A DNA stretch of 64,000 nt from Acheta domesticus. Lineage: Eukaryota > Arthropoda > Insecta > Orthoptera > Gryllidae. Location of the stretch: NCBI GenBank assembly GCA_031308135.1, contig JAHLJT010003656.1, positions 74,574,698 to 74,638,697 on the forward strand. The letters are read 5' to 3'. The notes beneath the pieces are model-generated. The model was given only the letters and a program-made list of their open reading frames with translations, was not told the origin of the DNA and made no database searches. The position numbers were made by a program, and so were the translations under genes. Positions 1-10,640 of this stretch are shown in pieces. The stretch's first letter is position 1; each line of letters opens with the position of its first letter.

Positions 1-364
1 GTAGCTGAAAATGCTCAGGGGCGAAGTGCGGACGGACCTCAGCGGCACAGCTAGCATCCGCGCTTGCATTCTTGAGTCGCACAGCGTCGTCTTCAACGTT
101 CATTCACGTGAACGGGCGGCAAAAACACCACCCAAAACAACTCCATCGATTAGTGAAAACGTCTCTCTTTGCTATCTACATCTTGCCTCGTACAACAGGT
201 CTCTTGAAAGGGAGGGAGGAAGTTTAAAAATCGGCCGTCAAACGAACGTCACTCGGGTCCGGCCTGAAGCACCAAAAAAATAAGCTGCGTTTTATCACAC
301 ACTGAATCTATCTCCGACCGGCCACGCACCTCTACCAGCAAAAAAAAAAGTCCAGACTATATCG

Positions 365-640
365 TCACACACACTTACACACTCACACGCGAGCGCGTGC
401 TGGCTTTGAGAAAGAGAGAAACAGAGAGAGAGACAGAGAGTTTGAAGCCACGCGCGCCCGCACAGCCTCGGGCCGGCAGCCACGCCCCCCTCGGCCAGCG
501 CGCCTCCGGGCAGAAAACAAAAGCGTCCGCAGAGTGCGAGCCAAGGTCGCCCGCGCCGAGGGGGGAGGAGGAGGAGGGGTGGGGAGGGGGAGGGATGGTG
601 GTGGTGGTGGGGATTAGGCGGGGGCGTGCGCGGCCGGTCA
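365..640. other. CpG-rich block beside the LRR exon
   Basis: The block holds a CA-rich run (365-395), a GA-rich run (410-445), a GAGG-rich run (560-590) and (GTG)n at 597-612. It lies downstream of the LRR stop codon on the minus strand, so part of it may be 3' untranslated sequence. Positions 1-364 contain nothing I recognise. Confidence 0.4.
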
Positions 641-978
641 TCACCACAGGCTCCACCGCCACCAGCAGCCCCAGCAGAGCGCGAGCAGCGCGGCGAGGTG
701 CGCCCGCGAGACGGCGCTGAGCGCGGGCGAGCCGCCGCGAGACAGCGCGCTCGCGTGGCAGCTCAGGTCCTCCGGGTAGAGGTCGAGCAGCGGCGTCTGC
801 TGGCCCGTGCGCGGGTCCGCGCACGTCGCCTCGCGCGCCAGCGCCTGCATCTGCTGCGCGCCCTCCAGCACCGCCGTGTGGATCTGCAGCGTCTCGCGCA
901 GCCACCGCCGCAGCCAGTGGCCCAGCCACACCAGCCCGCAGTCGCACGACCACGGGTTGCCCTTCAGCATCATACCGC
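641..978 (-). CDS. Terminal exon of a leucine-rich-repeat (LRRCT) surface protein
   Basis: This is a partial gene: the last coding exon, about 112 codons. The exon follows a minus-strand acceptor ending TTGCAG at 979-984, and its first complete codons read G-M-M-L-K-G-N-P-W-S-C-D-C. That is the end of the last repeat running into an LRR C-terminal cap. The cap has the family's four cysteines (CxC, then ATC-ADP, then LSC) and the WLGHWLRRWL helix. The cap is followed by a Ser/Gly/Ala-rich stretch and a hydrophobic tail with five tryptophans, ending at a TGA (641-643) with no cytoplasmic tail. LRR proteins of this layout sit outside the cell and act in adhesion or recognition, and the tail suggests a GPI signal or a terminal membrane anchor. 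The upstream exons are not in this stretch or lie beyond the window. Connectin- or chaoptin-like proteins are possible relatives, but I cannot assign an orthologue. No minus-strand AATAAA was seen at 1-640. Confidence 0.8.
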
Positions 979-1430
979 CTGCAACACGCAACGCAACACG
1001 CTCGCTTAGATTATTTGTGTGGGTTCAAAAGAGTTGAAATGGGAAAGTATGGCGACCAAGTGTGGCCTTCGATATCATCCCGCCTGCAACACGCAACGCA
1101 CACACGTTCGCTTAGATTCTTTGTGTGGGTTCAAAAGAGTTGAAATGGGAAAGTATGGCGACCAAGTGTGGCCTTCGGCATCATCCCGTTTTCAACACAC
1201 ACACTCACACACAAACACACACACACTTAGCTACAGCTTAGTGTGGGTGAGATCAGATGATTTGAAGTGGAAAATCATGACGGCCAAGTGTGGCCTTCAG
1301 TATCTTACCGCCTGCAACACTCAATACACTGTGACTTAACTACCGTTTACTTTGTGTGGGATTAAAGGAATTGAAATGGGAAAACATGACGACCTTGTGT
1401 GGCATTCAGCATTTTACCGGCTGTATCTAC
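946..1430 (-). repeat. Tandem array duplicating the LRR exon boundary (about 105 bp x 4-5)
   Basis: Units begin near 947, 1052, 1159, 1280 and 1389, giving periods of about 105, 107, 121 and 109 bp. The first unit overlaps the real exon: plus-strand CGACCACGGGTTGCCCTTCA at 947 aligns with CGACCAAGTGTGGCCTTCG at 1052 and later. Each unit therefore holds a degenerate copy of the first 30 or so coding bases, the acceptor (CCTGCAACACGCAACG on the plus strand) and about 70 bp of intron. The acceptor is intact in the second unit (1081-1096), altered in the third (CGTTTTCAAC), and recognisable in the fourth (1309). In the second unit the exon reading frame runs G-M-I-S-K-A-T-L-G and then meets a TGA, so it would not encode the LRR cap. 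Confidence 0.8.
979..984 (-). promoter_or_regulatory. 3' splice acceptor of the LRR exon
   Basis: On the minus strand the sequence reads GTGTTGCAG followed by GCGGTATG, a good acceptor just before the LRRCT coding sequence. The exon enters with two bases (GC) completing a codon. The polypyrimidine tract is weak and GT-rich. Similar acceptor-like sequences recur in the adjacent tandem array. Confidence 0.7.
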
Positions 1431-3261
1431 ACCCAGCAAAAGGTTAATTAAAATGCGATCAAAAGCATGTAAATTAAACAAGTAGTGCAACACGAGAACA
1501 TACATACTAGCTTTACTGGTAAGCCACCTAAAATAATACTAGCTGGACTTTGCACTTTCATTACACAAAATAAATATTTGTTGAAAAGATTTACAACGGA
1601 GAAGTACAACATAAGCGCATAAGGAAAATCGTAATTCCCCCAAATCCCGAATTATAGTTTCTTGTCGTTCAGTACTTAACCTCTTAGACTAAATGAGAGA
1701 GACTTCCATATTCTGTAAGAATACATCACTATTCACCAGGATTTAAACATGATTCTCAAAATGTAATTGAAATATTTTATATTTCCAAGTTCTGGACATG
1801 TATGTTGCAGTGGACGGTAGCAGAAAATCCGGCTATTCACCTAATTTGAAAACCTATTGTTATGATCACAGATTTTCTTTGTAAAGTGACATATATCAAA
1901 CAATTTTTGTTATGTTCGTACACACTCACTAATATGTGCATTTAAAACATTATATTTTGAATTTTAAAAAACACAATCTTAGTTTTTCGCTATCAGTTAT
2001 CATTCACACACGCTTGCTCGCGATATATTAACATCGTGAAAAGGGTGCGACACAACCAAACGACGTGATGCTCAAATGATTTTTCATTGCAATACTTTTA
2101 GGTTTTTTATTAAAAAATTGTATTTATATTATAAAACTGGTTAATAATAGAAAGCGATAACAAATCTGGGACTCAGTACAATTCACGTGAAGCACGACTA
2201 CCAAAAAGCAAAAATCGAAATTTCTGTGAGTAATTCAGTGTTTTCTATCCAAAGAACAACGCTTAATGTTTTAATTTTATATATTGCACCTTCTACCCTA
2301 AAAGTACTTCAGATCTAACTTGAAAATATTAAACTATACTTTACAAAATATATATTTCTGAAAATTGCGAGAAACCTAATATTTTAAAATAAGTGTACAT
2401 TCAATTAATTAAAGACCGGAAATCTTATTGGGAAACTATATTAGTTTTGTATGTTTTATATGAGATATTTGCTAGTCTACATTTTTGGCACTCCCTCTTT
2501 ACACATATTTAAAAGAATTCTAAATGTCACGCTATTTGACACAGAAAAGCAAACATTTCTCTCAACACTATAGCTTACTATTAGAAGACTAATTATTTTT
2601 AAATTATTAGTGAATGCACTGGGATAGAAAGATTGGACAGCATTGGCTTTTTGATAGACAATAAAAACAAATTCTCCATTTCATCCTCTATTACAATTTT
2701 TGCAGAGCTTAACGTAAAACGTGATAAACAGTCACGTGACCAGTGGTCTGTGCAATGTAATACACTGCAATAGCAAAGTATTGCCGAGAACACAAGTTTT
2801 AAATAAAAGAAAAGGAGAATCCTATTGAATGGCGAAATCTTAAAGTGAATAAATGGACGTAGGTTTCATTCATATCTAGTCTATTCAGACCTTCGCCCAG
2901 CCCATCCAAAGACAAGAGGTTATTTCTGGGCATTTGACGTCCATAAAAACGCGCCATTCGATATCCGCATGAAACGGAATTTCGCACATCTGAGTCACTC
3001 GATAGAGTACGTAAATTGGCCGGCGAGGCGACGCCGTTTGAAGCACGGCCTTTGTAAATCTGCATATGCATCGCGGAAATCTCGGCGATGCAGTCGTATT
3101 TCGCGCGGACGCTCTGCCTAGCTCTCCTGCCCCTTCGCCGTTGAAACGCGCGTTGGCGGGACGCGCGCAAAGGATACAAAAAATTCATCACTTCCCCGTG
3201 CCCGGCGTTGTAAGCTCTTTGCGCAACTGGAACTGGCGCGATACGACATTCCAACCGGCAA
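1431..3261. other. AT-rich intergenic or intronic sequence
   Basis: No coding segment or repeat of known type is visible. It could be intron of the LRR gene, which runs toward higher coordinates on the minus strand. Positions 2870-3250 are clearly more GC- and CpG-rich than the flanks and might be a conserved non-coding block, but no motif identifies it. Confidence 0.4.
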
Positions 3262-3427
3262 AGGTGGCTTAGGGCAACAACGGAGGTCCTAGATCAGCCG
3301 ATCGCTGTCTGTCTGCGGTCGGCTGCTCCGATCAGGAGTCTTCGGCAGTCTTCCGTCAGGAGATCGCCGCAGCGGTATCCCAACAAACGGACAAAGGACC
3401 GCCTGCGATCTTTCCTTCCTATTCCTT
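3262..3427 (+). repeat. Family-A repeat, 5' part of a split copy
   Basis: This starts with GGTGGCTTAGGGCAACAA, matching the family-A head GGTGGCTCAGGGCATCAA. After a deletion it continues through CGGTCGGCTGCTCCGATCAG to CTTTCCTTCCTATTCCTTG. The element resumes at 3844 after an inserted SINE. Confidence 0.65.
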
Positions 3428-3778
3428 GAATTGAATTGATGCCTTATTTTACGTGGCGAGACTGAAGCCATGAGGCCTGCTCTTCCGTCTGACCACGCAA
3501 ATTTCGCTACGCTCCTTTCACCAACTAGCGGAAAGAAGTTATTGCTGAGGCGACGAAACAGGCGATTTGAATTTAGCTCAGAGGCGTCATTTAGGCTTGA
3601 GGATCTTTTACATGCAAGTAAATCTACTAACATGGGACAGCCGGCTTTACTTCCCCTCCGAAGGAAGGAGTACGAAGGATTTTTTCGCCCCTAAAAATCC
3701 ACGGCTTCGGTCGGGTTTGAACCCGCCAACTTGGATATAGCAATCCGTTACGCTAACCGCTACACCACCGCCGCTACC
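3428..3778 (-). mobile_element. tRNA-derived SINE, family B, copy 1
   Basis: On the minus strand it starts GGTGGTGTAGCGGTTAGCG, a tRNA-like A box. A B box GGGTTCAAACCC follows near 3712-3724, then a body shared almost base for base with the copy at 44650-44985 (for example AAGTAAAGCCGGCTGTCCC and CCACGTAAAATAAGGCAT). Pol III transcription and LINE-driven mobility are properties of such elements in general. It splits a family-A repeat, so it is younger than that repeat. Confidence 0.8.
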
Positions 3779-3843
3779 AAGTGTGGCCTTCGGCATCATC
3801 CCGCCTGCAACACGCAACGCACACACGCTTGCTTAGACTATTT
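3776..3843 (+). repeat. Displaced unit of the LRR splice-site array
   Basis: The sequence ACCAAGTGTGGCCTTCGGCA and the following CATCCCGCCTGCAACACGCA match units of the 946-1430 array. It lies between the 5' end of the family-B SINE and the resumed family-A repeat, so it was inserted together with the SINE or placed there by a separate event. Confidence 0.8.
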
Positions 3844-4092
3844 GGTTCTATCCTCAACCCTTACATGCACTACACTATCTCCCTTGTCGGGAATTTAGAG
3901 CTTCTCCCGGCTGCGGCGATGCCCCGCTGGTGGGGATACCTGGTTGGGGATAAACCCGATAAAGTTCGGCGTAGGATCTCATCATCCAGCGGGAAACGGG
4001 ATCACATCCACTTCCCGTGGAAAACCATGCTCGACACTTACGGGACCAATAACCTTAGCAGTTGACGCACCCGGAATCACTAATCAATCAAG
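3844..4092 (+). repeat. Family-A repeat, 3' part of the split copy
   Basis: It resumes at GTTCTATCCTCAACCCTTAC and carries the typical family-A 3' body: TTAGAGCTTCTCCCGGCTG, GGGGATACCTGGTTGGGGAT, CTTACGGGACCAATAACC and GAATCACTAATCAATC. Open frames here are by-products of the repeat. Confidence 0.8.
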
Positions 4093-4194
4093 CAACTACG
4101 ACGTTGAAGAGGGGAGAGCAAGAGGGTCGGACGGCGTGATCACGTTTGCAGAAAGCGGTGAGTTGTGATCGGCGTTTGAGAGAGGGCGATATGA

Positions 4195-4625
4195 ATTAGA
4201 GATCGGAAGGTCTGAGACTCATGGATTCAGAAATCAGGATATTCATGAGCCAGAGGATCGATGGGTCGTGGCAACCAGTGGATGCGAAAGATTGGTGGGT
4301 CGGGTGATCGGTGGATCGACGTGTCAGGAGATCGGCGAATCGGGAGATAGGCGAGTCTGGTAATCAGTGAGTCCAGTGATGGGCGAATCGGCAAATCGGC
4401 GAGTCGGGAAATCGGCAAGTAGAGAGATTGGTGGTCCGCGAGATCGATGATAAGTATGATCTGGGTTGGGAGACCAGGTGTGTCCTGAGGTCAGTTAGTG
4501 GGTGTGGTCAGTGGGAAAAAGTGATCAGGGAGAAAGGTGCGCCGGCAGGTCAGCGAGCCGGTAAATTGGTGGTTCAGGAAATCTGTGGGTCGGAAGACCG
4601 GTGGGTCGGTAGATAGAATGGAGTT
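4195..4625 (+). repeat. Degenerate minisatellite (about 15 bp, GATCGGTGGGTCG-like)
   Basis: Short diverged units of the form GATCGGCGAATCGGGAGATA repeat through the segment. Both strands are open in places because of the composition. No gene is supported. Confidence 0.6.
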
Positions 4626-5039
4626 TGAAGTTTTGGGGGAGAGATGTAGTTGGTCTCGAGATTGGAGGGAAGAAGTCGAGCATAGGCGACTTAGCGATGA
4701 AGGAACGAAAATTATTAATGAGCAGAAGTATAATAATTGGAGAGTGATACAAAAGTTATCTATTAGAAGTTGTTAGATAGTGAGCGTTTCTTGAAAAAAA
4801 TCAAGAAAAATATGAAACCTACAAATAAAGAAACTAGTGGTGCTACAAAATGGCACAGACTTTCCCGTGTTAGTTTTCTACTTCCTTGGGTCTCCGCTAG
4901 CTATTTGGAATTGCCACTTACTCTTGCTAGCTGCTATCCATCACCGCCAAAAGTACATTTTTTTTCATTTTCTTAATTTTTCTGTTTACTATTGGTAGAA
5001 CGGGAACATTAATTTTAGAATATTAAAGAATACAAAAAC

Positions 5040-6255
5040 GTAATCATAAATGGCAATTTTCTTTTAAAAATTGTGTGTTGTTTTAAAGAAAATTGCGTTT
5101 TAGCGCTACTAAAAATGCAAAATTGAAGCTAATTTTCACAGAAAATGTTTGAGTTTTCAAAATACTTTATTTGAAGTTATTTAAAGCACTAACACTCACA
5201 AATATAATCATCTTTACAAATTGCGGATAATGTGCATATTAAAGATGTGAGAGATCTTTCAAAAAAATTACAATTATGTAATTTTTGAAAAAACAAAAAA
5301 TAACTCAAAATAAACTTTACGCTATACTAAAGAGTGTAATTAGCACTATCCGTTACAAAAGCTTGAAAAAAAATTTGCAGCCATATACGAGAAAATGGCG
5401 TTTGAGCATTTCTGAAAATGACGAAATTTGAGCTACTTTTCACAGAAAACGGTTGTGTTTTCGAGAAACTTTACTTGACATTATTTAAAGCATATATACT
5501 CGTAAATATAATAATGTGAAAAAATCGCCAATAATGTAAATATTAACGACCTGAGAGACAAGTAAAAAATTTACATTTTTGTAATTTTTGAAAATGGAGC
5601 AATGCTATGGAGCAATATGGCTTTTATGTCATCTACATTTACATTTACCACTATCCCTACCTCAAGTTTAAAGAAAAAATTTGGAGCCGTTTTTGAGAAA
5701 ATCTTGGTTTTGTAATTTTTTAAAATTGCACATACTGCACGCAATATTACACGAAAACTACTAACATTATGAAAAACATTTACACGACCTTTATGAAAGA
5801 ACTCAATATGCAGAACATATTTTATTTGAAAAAAAATCTCTATCTTTAATTTTGTAGTTGGAGAAAGACGCCGAAAAAATTCAAACTTTCACAATTTTTG
5901 AAAATGCATAGTTATCTGTGAAAATAGGATCTATGCCATGTTAATAAGTGTATATTACTCTATTGATACAAGAAATTACTCTATTGATACAAGACTAAAG
6001 AAAAACTTTGGAGCCGTCTTTGAGAAAATTTTGAAAATCCCCGGGGAGCTTTATATAAAGTACCCCCAAATTTTGTAGAATCTTTTTCAAAATCTCAAAT
6101 CTTCGACTAGAACCAGATCGACCGGGGAATATCCATTTTGGAAGAAATCGAACGTATGGCTTTAGGCGCTAGCAGTGTTCACTGAAGGACAGACGGACAG
6201 ACACGGACGTTTTCCTTTTAATTGGTTCTTCGGCATCAAGGACCTAGAAACAGGG
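5040..6255 (+). repeat. Satellite-like tandem array, about 305-330 bp units (family D)
   Basis: Diverged units repeat. TTTCACAGAAAA-type motifs occur near 5133, 5438 and 5745, and GGAGCCGTTTTTGAGAAAAT-type motifs near 5365, 5668 and 5995. The array ends in a distinct block, AGATCGACCGGGGAATATCC near 6115, followed by GGACAGACGGACAGACAC. Related sequence lies at 7560-8500 and, inverted, near 33890-34250. Confidence 0.65.
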
Positions 6256-7559
6256 TTTCTGGCTACACCACATGTTAAGGGATTTTTTTTCTTAATTTAG
6301 CAACTGGTTTTATCCACTTTATCGTTTTCACGGCTCGGCAATGGATTTTTTTCCGCCGAAAATTGGCCATTTTTTCGCGCAACATTACATAACTTTCCCT
6401 ATACTACGTATATCACTCCGTGTATACGTACGTATACGGGAAAGTAAAAATACAGATGGAAGCTTAAGACGTGTGAACAAAATAAATTAGCAGCAAGCTC
6501 TTTAAGGTAGTGACGATAAAAGCTTAAAATGAGGATCTCAATAATAAACAGCATTGTATCCGTTACATATATATAGGATATAGGATAGTATAGAGGATAT
6601 GACAAAAATGTGAGGTAAACTTTCTTAAAATATTGCATTTGCATTCCATTAGAAATGCGTCCTTATCAATAAGAATATTACAAAATATAGTGACGGCATC
6701 ATAACATTGACTTTAACATTTTGGTTGCACGTCAATAATTTCAAAAATTAAATGTCTGTATACAAACACGTGTTCGTATAAACATACATTACATCGTGAA
6801 GGTTTTGATTATCAGAAAATCTCTTCTTTAAAATGAACGCATCTATGGCATTGATTTCAAAACAATATAATGTGTTGATAAAACAAACATGTAATCCGAT
6901 CCTTTGTGAATTTTAGCACACAATTGAACTATGGAGAGAAATTATTTGACATTGCATATTGTGTGGTTACTGATTTATTCAAACAAAGCGGTGCAGAGAC
7001 TGAGAGAAAGCTATATAATCAACACGTAAATCTCGCCTATTTTACTATTAGCTTAAAATGGGAGGTTTATAAAAAAGATACATCATATCAAGAATGAAAA
7101 TATTAAGATTTCGTCATTTGAACTCGCTTTTACTACTTATCTATTGATGGATGATTATTTATTATTTTAAAACATTTTAAAATACTAAATTATTACCTTA
7201 AAACATCATATTGAAAACATTATTTCATTATAAAAATAATGCTTAGTGGATTTCGTACAAGACCCCTTTTCTTATGTCAATCACAGAAAGAACGATAGAG
7301 AGAAGGAAAAAAGAAGAAGAAGAAGAAGAAGAAAAAAGAGATTGAAAAAATTAAAGACTCTAGCGTTGCTACAAGAGCACGTACATTCTTGCATTATTTG
7401 TAATGCTTAAGTATTATACTACTACTACTACCTCAACTTACAATAGTGTTACCAACAAAGAAAAATATTTGACCGCGCTGGAATTTAAACTCGGATATAT
7501 AGGTTTGGCAAATGGTCAGCATAACAGCTAATCCAGTCGCCTGTGTCGGTATAACAACC
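6256..7559. other. AT-rich sequence without recognisable genes
   Basis: It includes an AAG-rich microsatellite at 7311-7335. I see no other structure. Confidence 0.4.
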
Positions 7560-8500
7560 TTTCCGATGCTTTAAAAACAGAGGTGGACTTTTGCATTTTT
7601 CGAATATTTAAAGGTTTTATTGAAAAATCAGACGAGTTCGATATTTTTTTAAATGTTTGATGATTTGAGAAAATTTTCTTTTCATAATTCGTCACTATAA
7701 CAATCAAATTTACGAGTATTCTGCCAAATGTTTCAAAAACATGTACTAAACATTATTTAAAGATTTTATTTTGAAGATAATATTTTATTCACAAACAAAA
7801 GCTTTATCTTAAATATTGTAGTACGAAGTCACCGAAAATAATATTTTTTTCAATTTTCAAAATTTTAAAACGATTAATGATAATAGAACCTAAGACATAC
7901 TATTAACTAAACTTCTCTGTATTTGAGATAATATAGTAAAGAAAAACTTGCAGATGTTTCTGAGAAAATCTAGTCACATTTCCAAAAATATATAAAACTT
8001 TATTTAAAGATCTAATTTTGAAGAAAATATTTATTAACAACTAAACGAAATCTTTACATTATAGTTCTAGGAAGTCACCAAACAATTTAAAACCTTTACA
8101 ATTTTAAAGGTTGAGAAAAATCAACGAAAATTGGACCTAAGCCATTTTTATTGGCTGTCTTTGTTGGCGTTTGGGATTCGAAATAAAGAAATTTGGAGCC
8201 AATTAAAAAAAAACTTTGAAAATGTTAAGGCTTCTTGTAAAGAACTCCCCAAAATGAAAATATCAGTTTTAAATTCAAGAGATCGCTACATCAGCCAGAT
8301 CGATCGAGGAATATCAAAGGTGGTGAAAATGCGGTCTATGATTTTGCCGCCAGCGTTGTTCACAGACATACAGGTAGGCAGAGGATTTACCATATATTTT
8401 TTCGGCATGACAGATACGCAAAACGTGGATTCTGACTGCATCAACGTATTAGAAGAAATAATTTATTTGATAATACTCGGATAAACCATATGAATTTTTT
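7560..8500 (+). repeat. Second family-D array (about 245 bp units)
   Basis: The motif TTTTGAAGATAATATTTTATT near 7769 recurs as TTTTGAAGAAAATATTTATT near 8013, and GAAGTCACCGAAAA near 7825 recurs near 8070. It ends with AGATCGATCGAGGAATATC near 8297, the same terminal block as the first array. A 117-codon open frame at 8131-8484 lies entirely within it and is not supported as a gene. Confidence 0.6.
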
Positions 8501-9160
8501 TGTGAAAAAATCCTCCTCTCCGATGCATCATTACATTGATTCTCTTTACTACGTATGTAGAATGCGAGAAAATGAAAATAAATCGTTAAAACAATTTTTC
8601 CTGGAGAGATATAAAAATGAAGGCGTGATAAAACACCACGAAAAACTATAAAACTATCCTGTAAATAATGCTTATTATTATCAACTTCTATTTTACAATT
8701 TTATTGAAAGTAACTTCACATTCATCATTAAAACATTTGTTTACAGAGAGAGTGATGAAACTGTTTGGCTGAACATTATTCTTACCATTAAAAAGGGTGG
8801 GACATGAACATTCACCATATTCAACATCTTGTTTTAGAATGGTAACTTTGTTTCTTTTTCAAAACGCTAATCCGGCAGATCCTTAATGACATTTAGAAAA
8901 TCTCTGGAACCACAAACCCGGCCTCTGAACCCACGTCGCTCTTCACTCCGTCTCCCTCCTATCTGCACCTCGTTACATCAAAATTGTAGCAACCACAGTC
9001 GCCGGCAGCCGCGCCGGCTCAGGGCTTCGAACGATATTTCTTTGATTACGCCGAAAATATTTTCATATTAAAAAGCGAATGCTTTGCTTAGTCGCGGCCC
9101 CAGTGTTTTTGTTCCGTGACACGGATCACAACCGACGCGCTCACAATGGCTGTCAGTAAA
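8501..9160. other. AT-rich spacer
   Basis: No genes or repeats are recognised. Composition changes to CpG-rich near 9130. Confidence 0.35.
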
Positions 9161-10640
9161 TATTGCTGCGCCGCAGGCGAGCCGGCGGAAGAGGGGACGC
9201 CATGCACCGCTTCGTCCTCTGCGCTCCCCTCACCAGCCTAGCCACCCCTTGGGTTCCCTCGCCCGCGACATCCAGGTCTTGTTCTCCTGTCCCTGACGTC
9301 CCTTTTCCCCAGCACCGCCACGTCGCCCCGCCACGATTCCCCATCCCGTCGACCGCCCCGTCCCACAACTCGCCCCGTCACCCAGCTGTTCCCCCGCTCC
9401 GTCGCTCCACCCCCTCGCCACGTCCAGTCGCCCCCCGTCGCCCCGCCCCATATCCACGCTCCGTCGTCCCGCCCCGTCTCCCCGCCCCATCACCCGGCCC
9501 TGTCGCCCCGCCCCTTAGCCCCTGCTCCGTCCCGCCCCGTCGCCCCCTCCCGCCCCGTCACCCCGCCGCCCCGTCTCCTCACCCGGTCACCTCGCTCCGT
9601 CGCCCCGCCCCGTCGTCTCACCCCATCGCTCCGATCCGTTGCTCCTCCCCGTCGCCCCGCCCCGTCGCCGCGCCCCGTCGCCCCGCCTCCGTCGCCCCAC
9701 TCCATCTCCCCGCCCCCGCCGCCCCGCCCCGTCGCCCCGCCCCGTCGCCCCGACCCCGTCGCCCCGCCCCGTCGCCTCGCCCCGTCACCCCGCTCCTGCC
9801 GCTCCCGCTACCGTCGCACACCCTCATGGCCTCAACCCTGCCTGCTCCGTCTACCCCACTCCGTCGCCTAACGCCCGTCACCCCGGTCTCGACGTTCCAC
9901 CTCCAGCCATCCGCGCATTCACCTCTGTCTCCCCCCACCTGCCCCACCCCCGCATGCATCACCATCCCCACCTTCCCCCCTCCTCACCCCTCCCCACCGG
10001 GCTGGCCGGAAGGGGAGGAGCGGCCGTGTCCGCACTCGCGGAAAACGTTGCGTGTGTTTTGTGGCCGGTTCATGCGCCGCCATTGTTTTCCCGGCGAACG
10101 GGGTGCGCGCGGCCGCCCACACCCCGTGACGCCCCGCGCCGCCCCGGCCCCGCCCCCGCGGCGGTTACAGCGTGTTTGTGCAGCCACGCGGCCCCGCGGC
10201 GGGCGAGGGGGAGGGGGGCGGGGCTGAGGAACCGCGCAGCGAAAACGGAGCCGGGCAAAAACGGCGTCGCTCAGACGCCCCCTGCCCATCCCCTCCCCGC
10301 ACACCCTGGCGCAGGGTGGGAGGGAAAAACTGTTGTGGAACGTAATTGAATTGATTAGTTAGCCGGCCTGCGCACAGAGAGGCGGGCCCTCTCGCGGCTG
10401 GCTTGGGAGCGTTGGAATACGCCACTTTTAATATTTTTTTCTTCCTCTTTTATCCAGCGCCAGCCGCGTTGTCGGCGGCGCGATGCAATTTGGGCGGTGG
10501 TGGGGGGAGGAGGAGTGGAGTGGCTTGGGGCTGTTTACGAGAGAATGACGAGCCCCGCGCCCGCGCGCGCGCCCGCCGAGGCTACAGCGAAAGTCACCCC
10601 CAGGCTTTTCACAAGAGAACACAGGGTGGCTCCGAGTGAA
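9161..10640. repeat. CpG island with CCCCGTCGC-type minisatellite
   Basis: Positions 9340-9800 consist of degenerate units such as CGCCCCGTCGCCCCGCCCC. The rest is CpG-dense (for example 10075-10320 and 10550-10580). The long open frames, up to 354 codons on the plus strand, are Pro/Arg/Ser-rich and exist in several frames at once, as expected from stop-poor sequence. The non-repetitive part (10000-10400) could act as a promoter or 5' exon, but nothing specific shows it. Confidence 0.6.

Noticed and set aside
946..1430. CRISPR-like array
   Set aside because: The units are contiguous tandem duplications without unique spacers, in eukaryotic DNA.
3712..3780. Possible true tRNA gene on the minus strand (also at 44655, 29870 and 60490)
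   Set aside because: A and B boxes are present, but the acceptor and anticodon stems do not form a convincing cloverleaf and each continues into a SINE-like body.
8131..8484. 117-codon open frame as a small gene
   Set aside because: It coincides with a family-D repeat whose other copies do not keep the frame.
9163..10227. 354-codon Pro/Arg/Ser-rich plus-strand frame
   Set aside because: It is the translation of a CCCCGTCGC-type minisatellite; other frames on both strands are open too, and no domain or complexity supports a protein.
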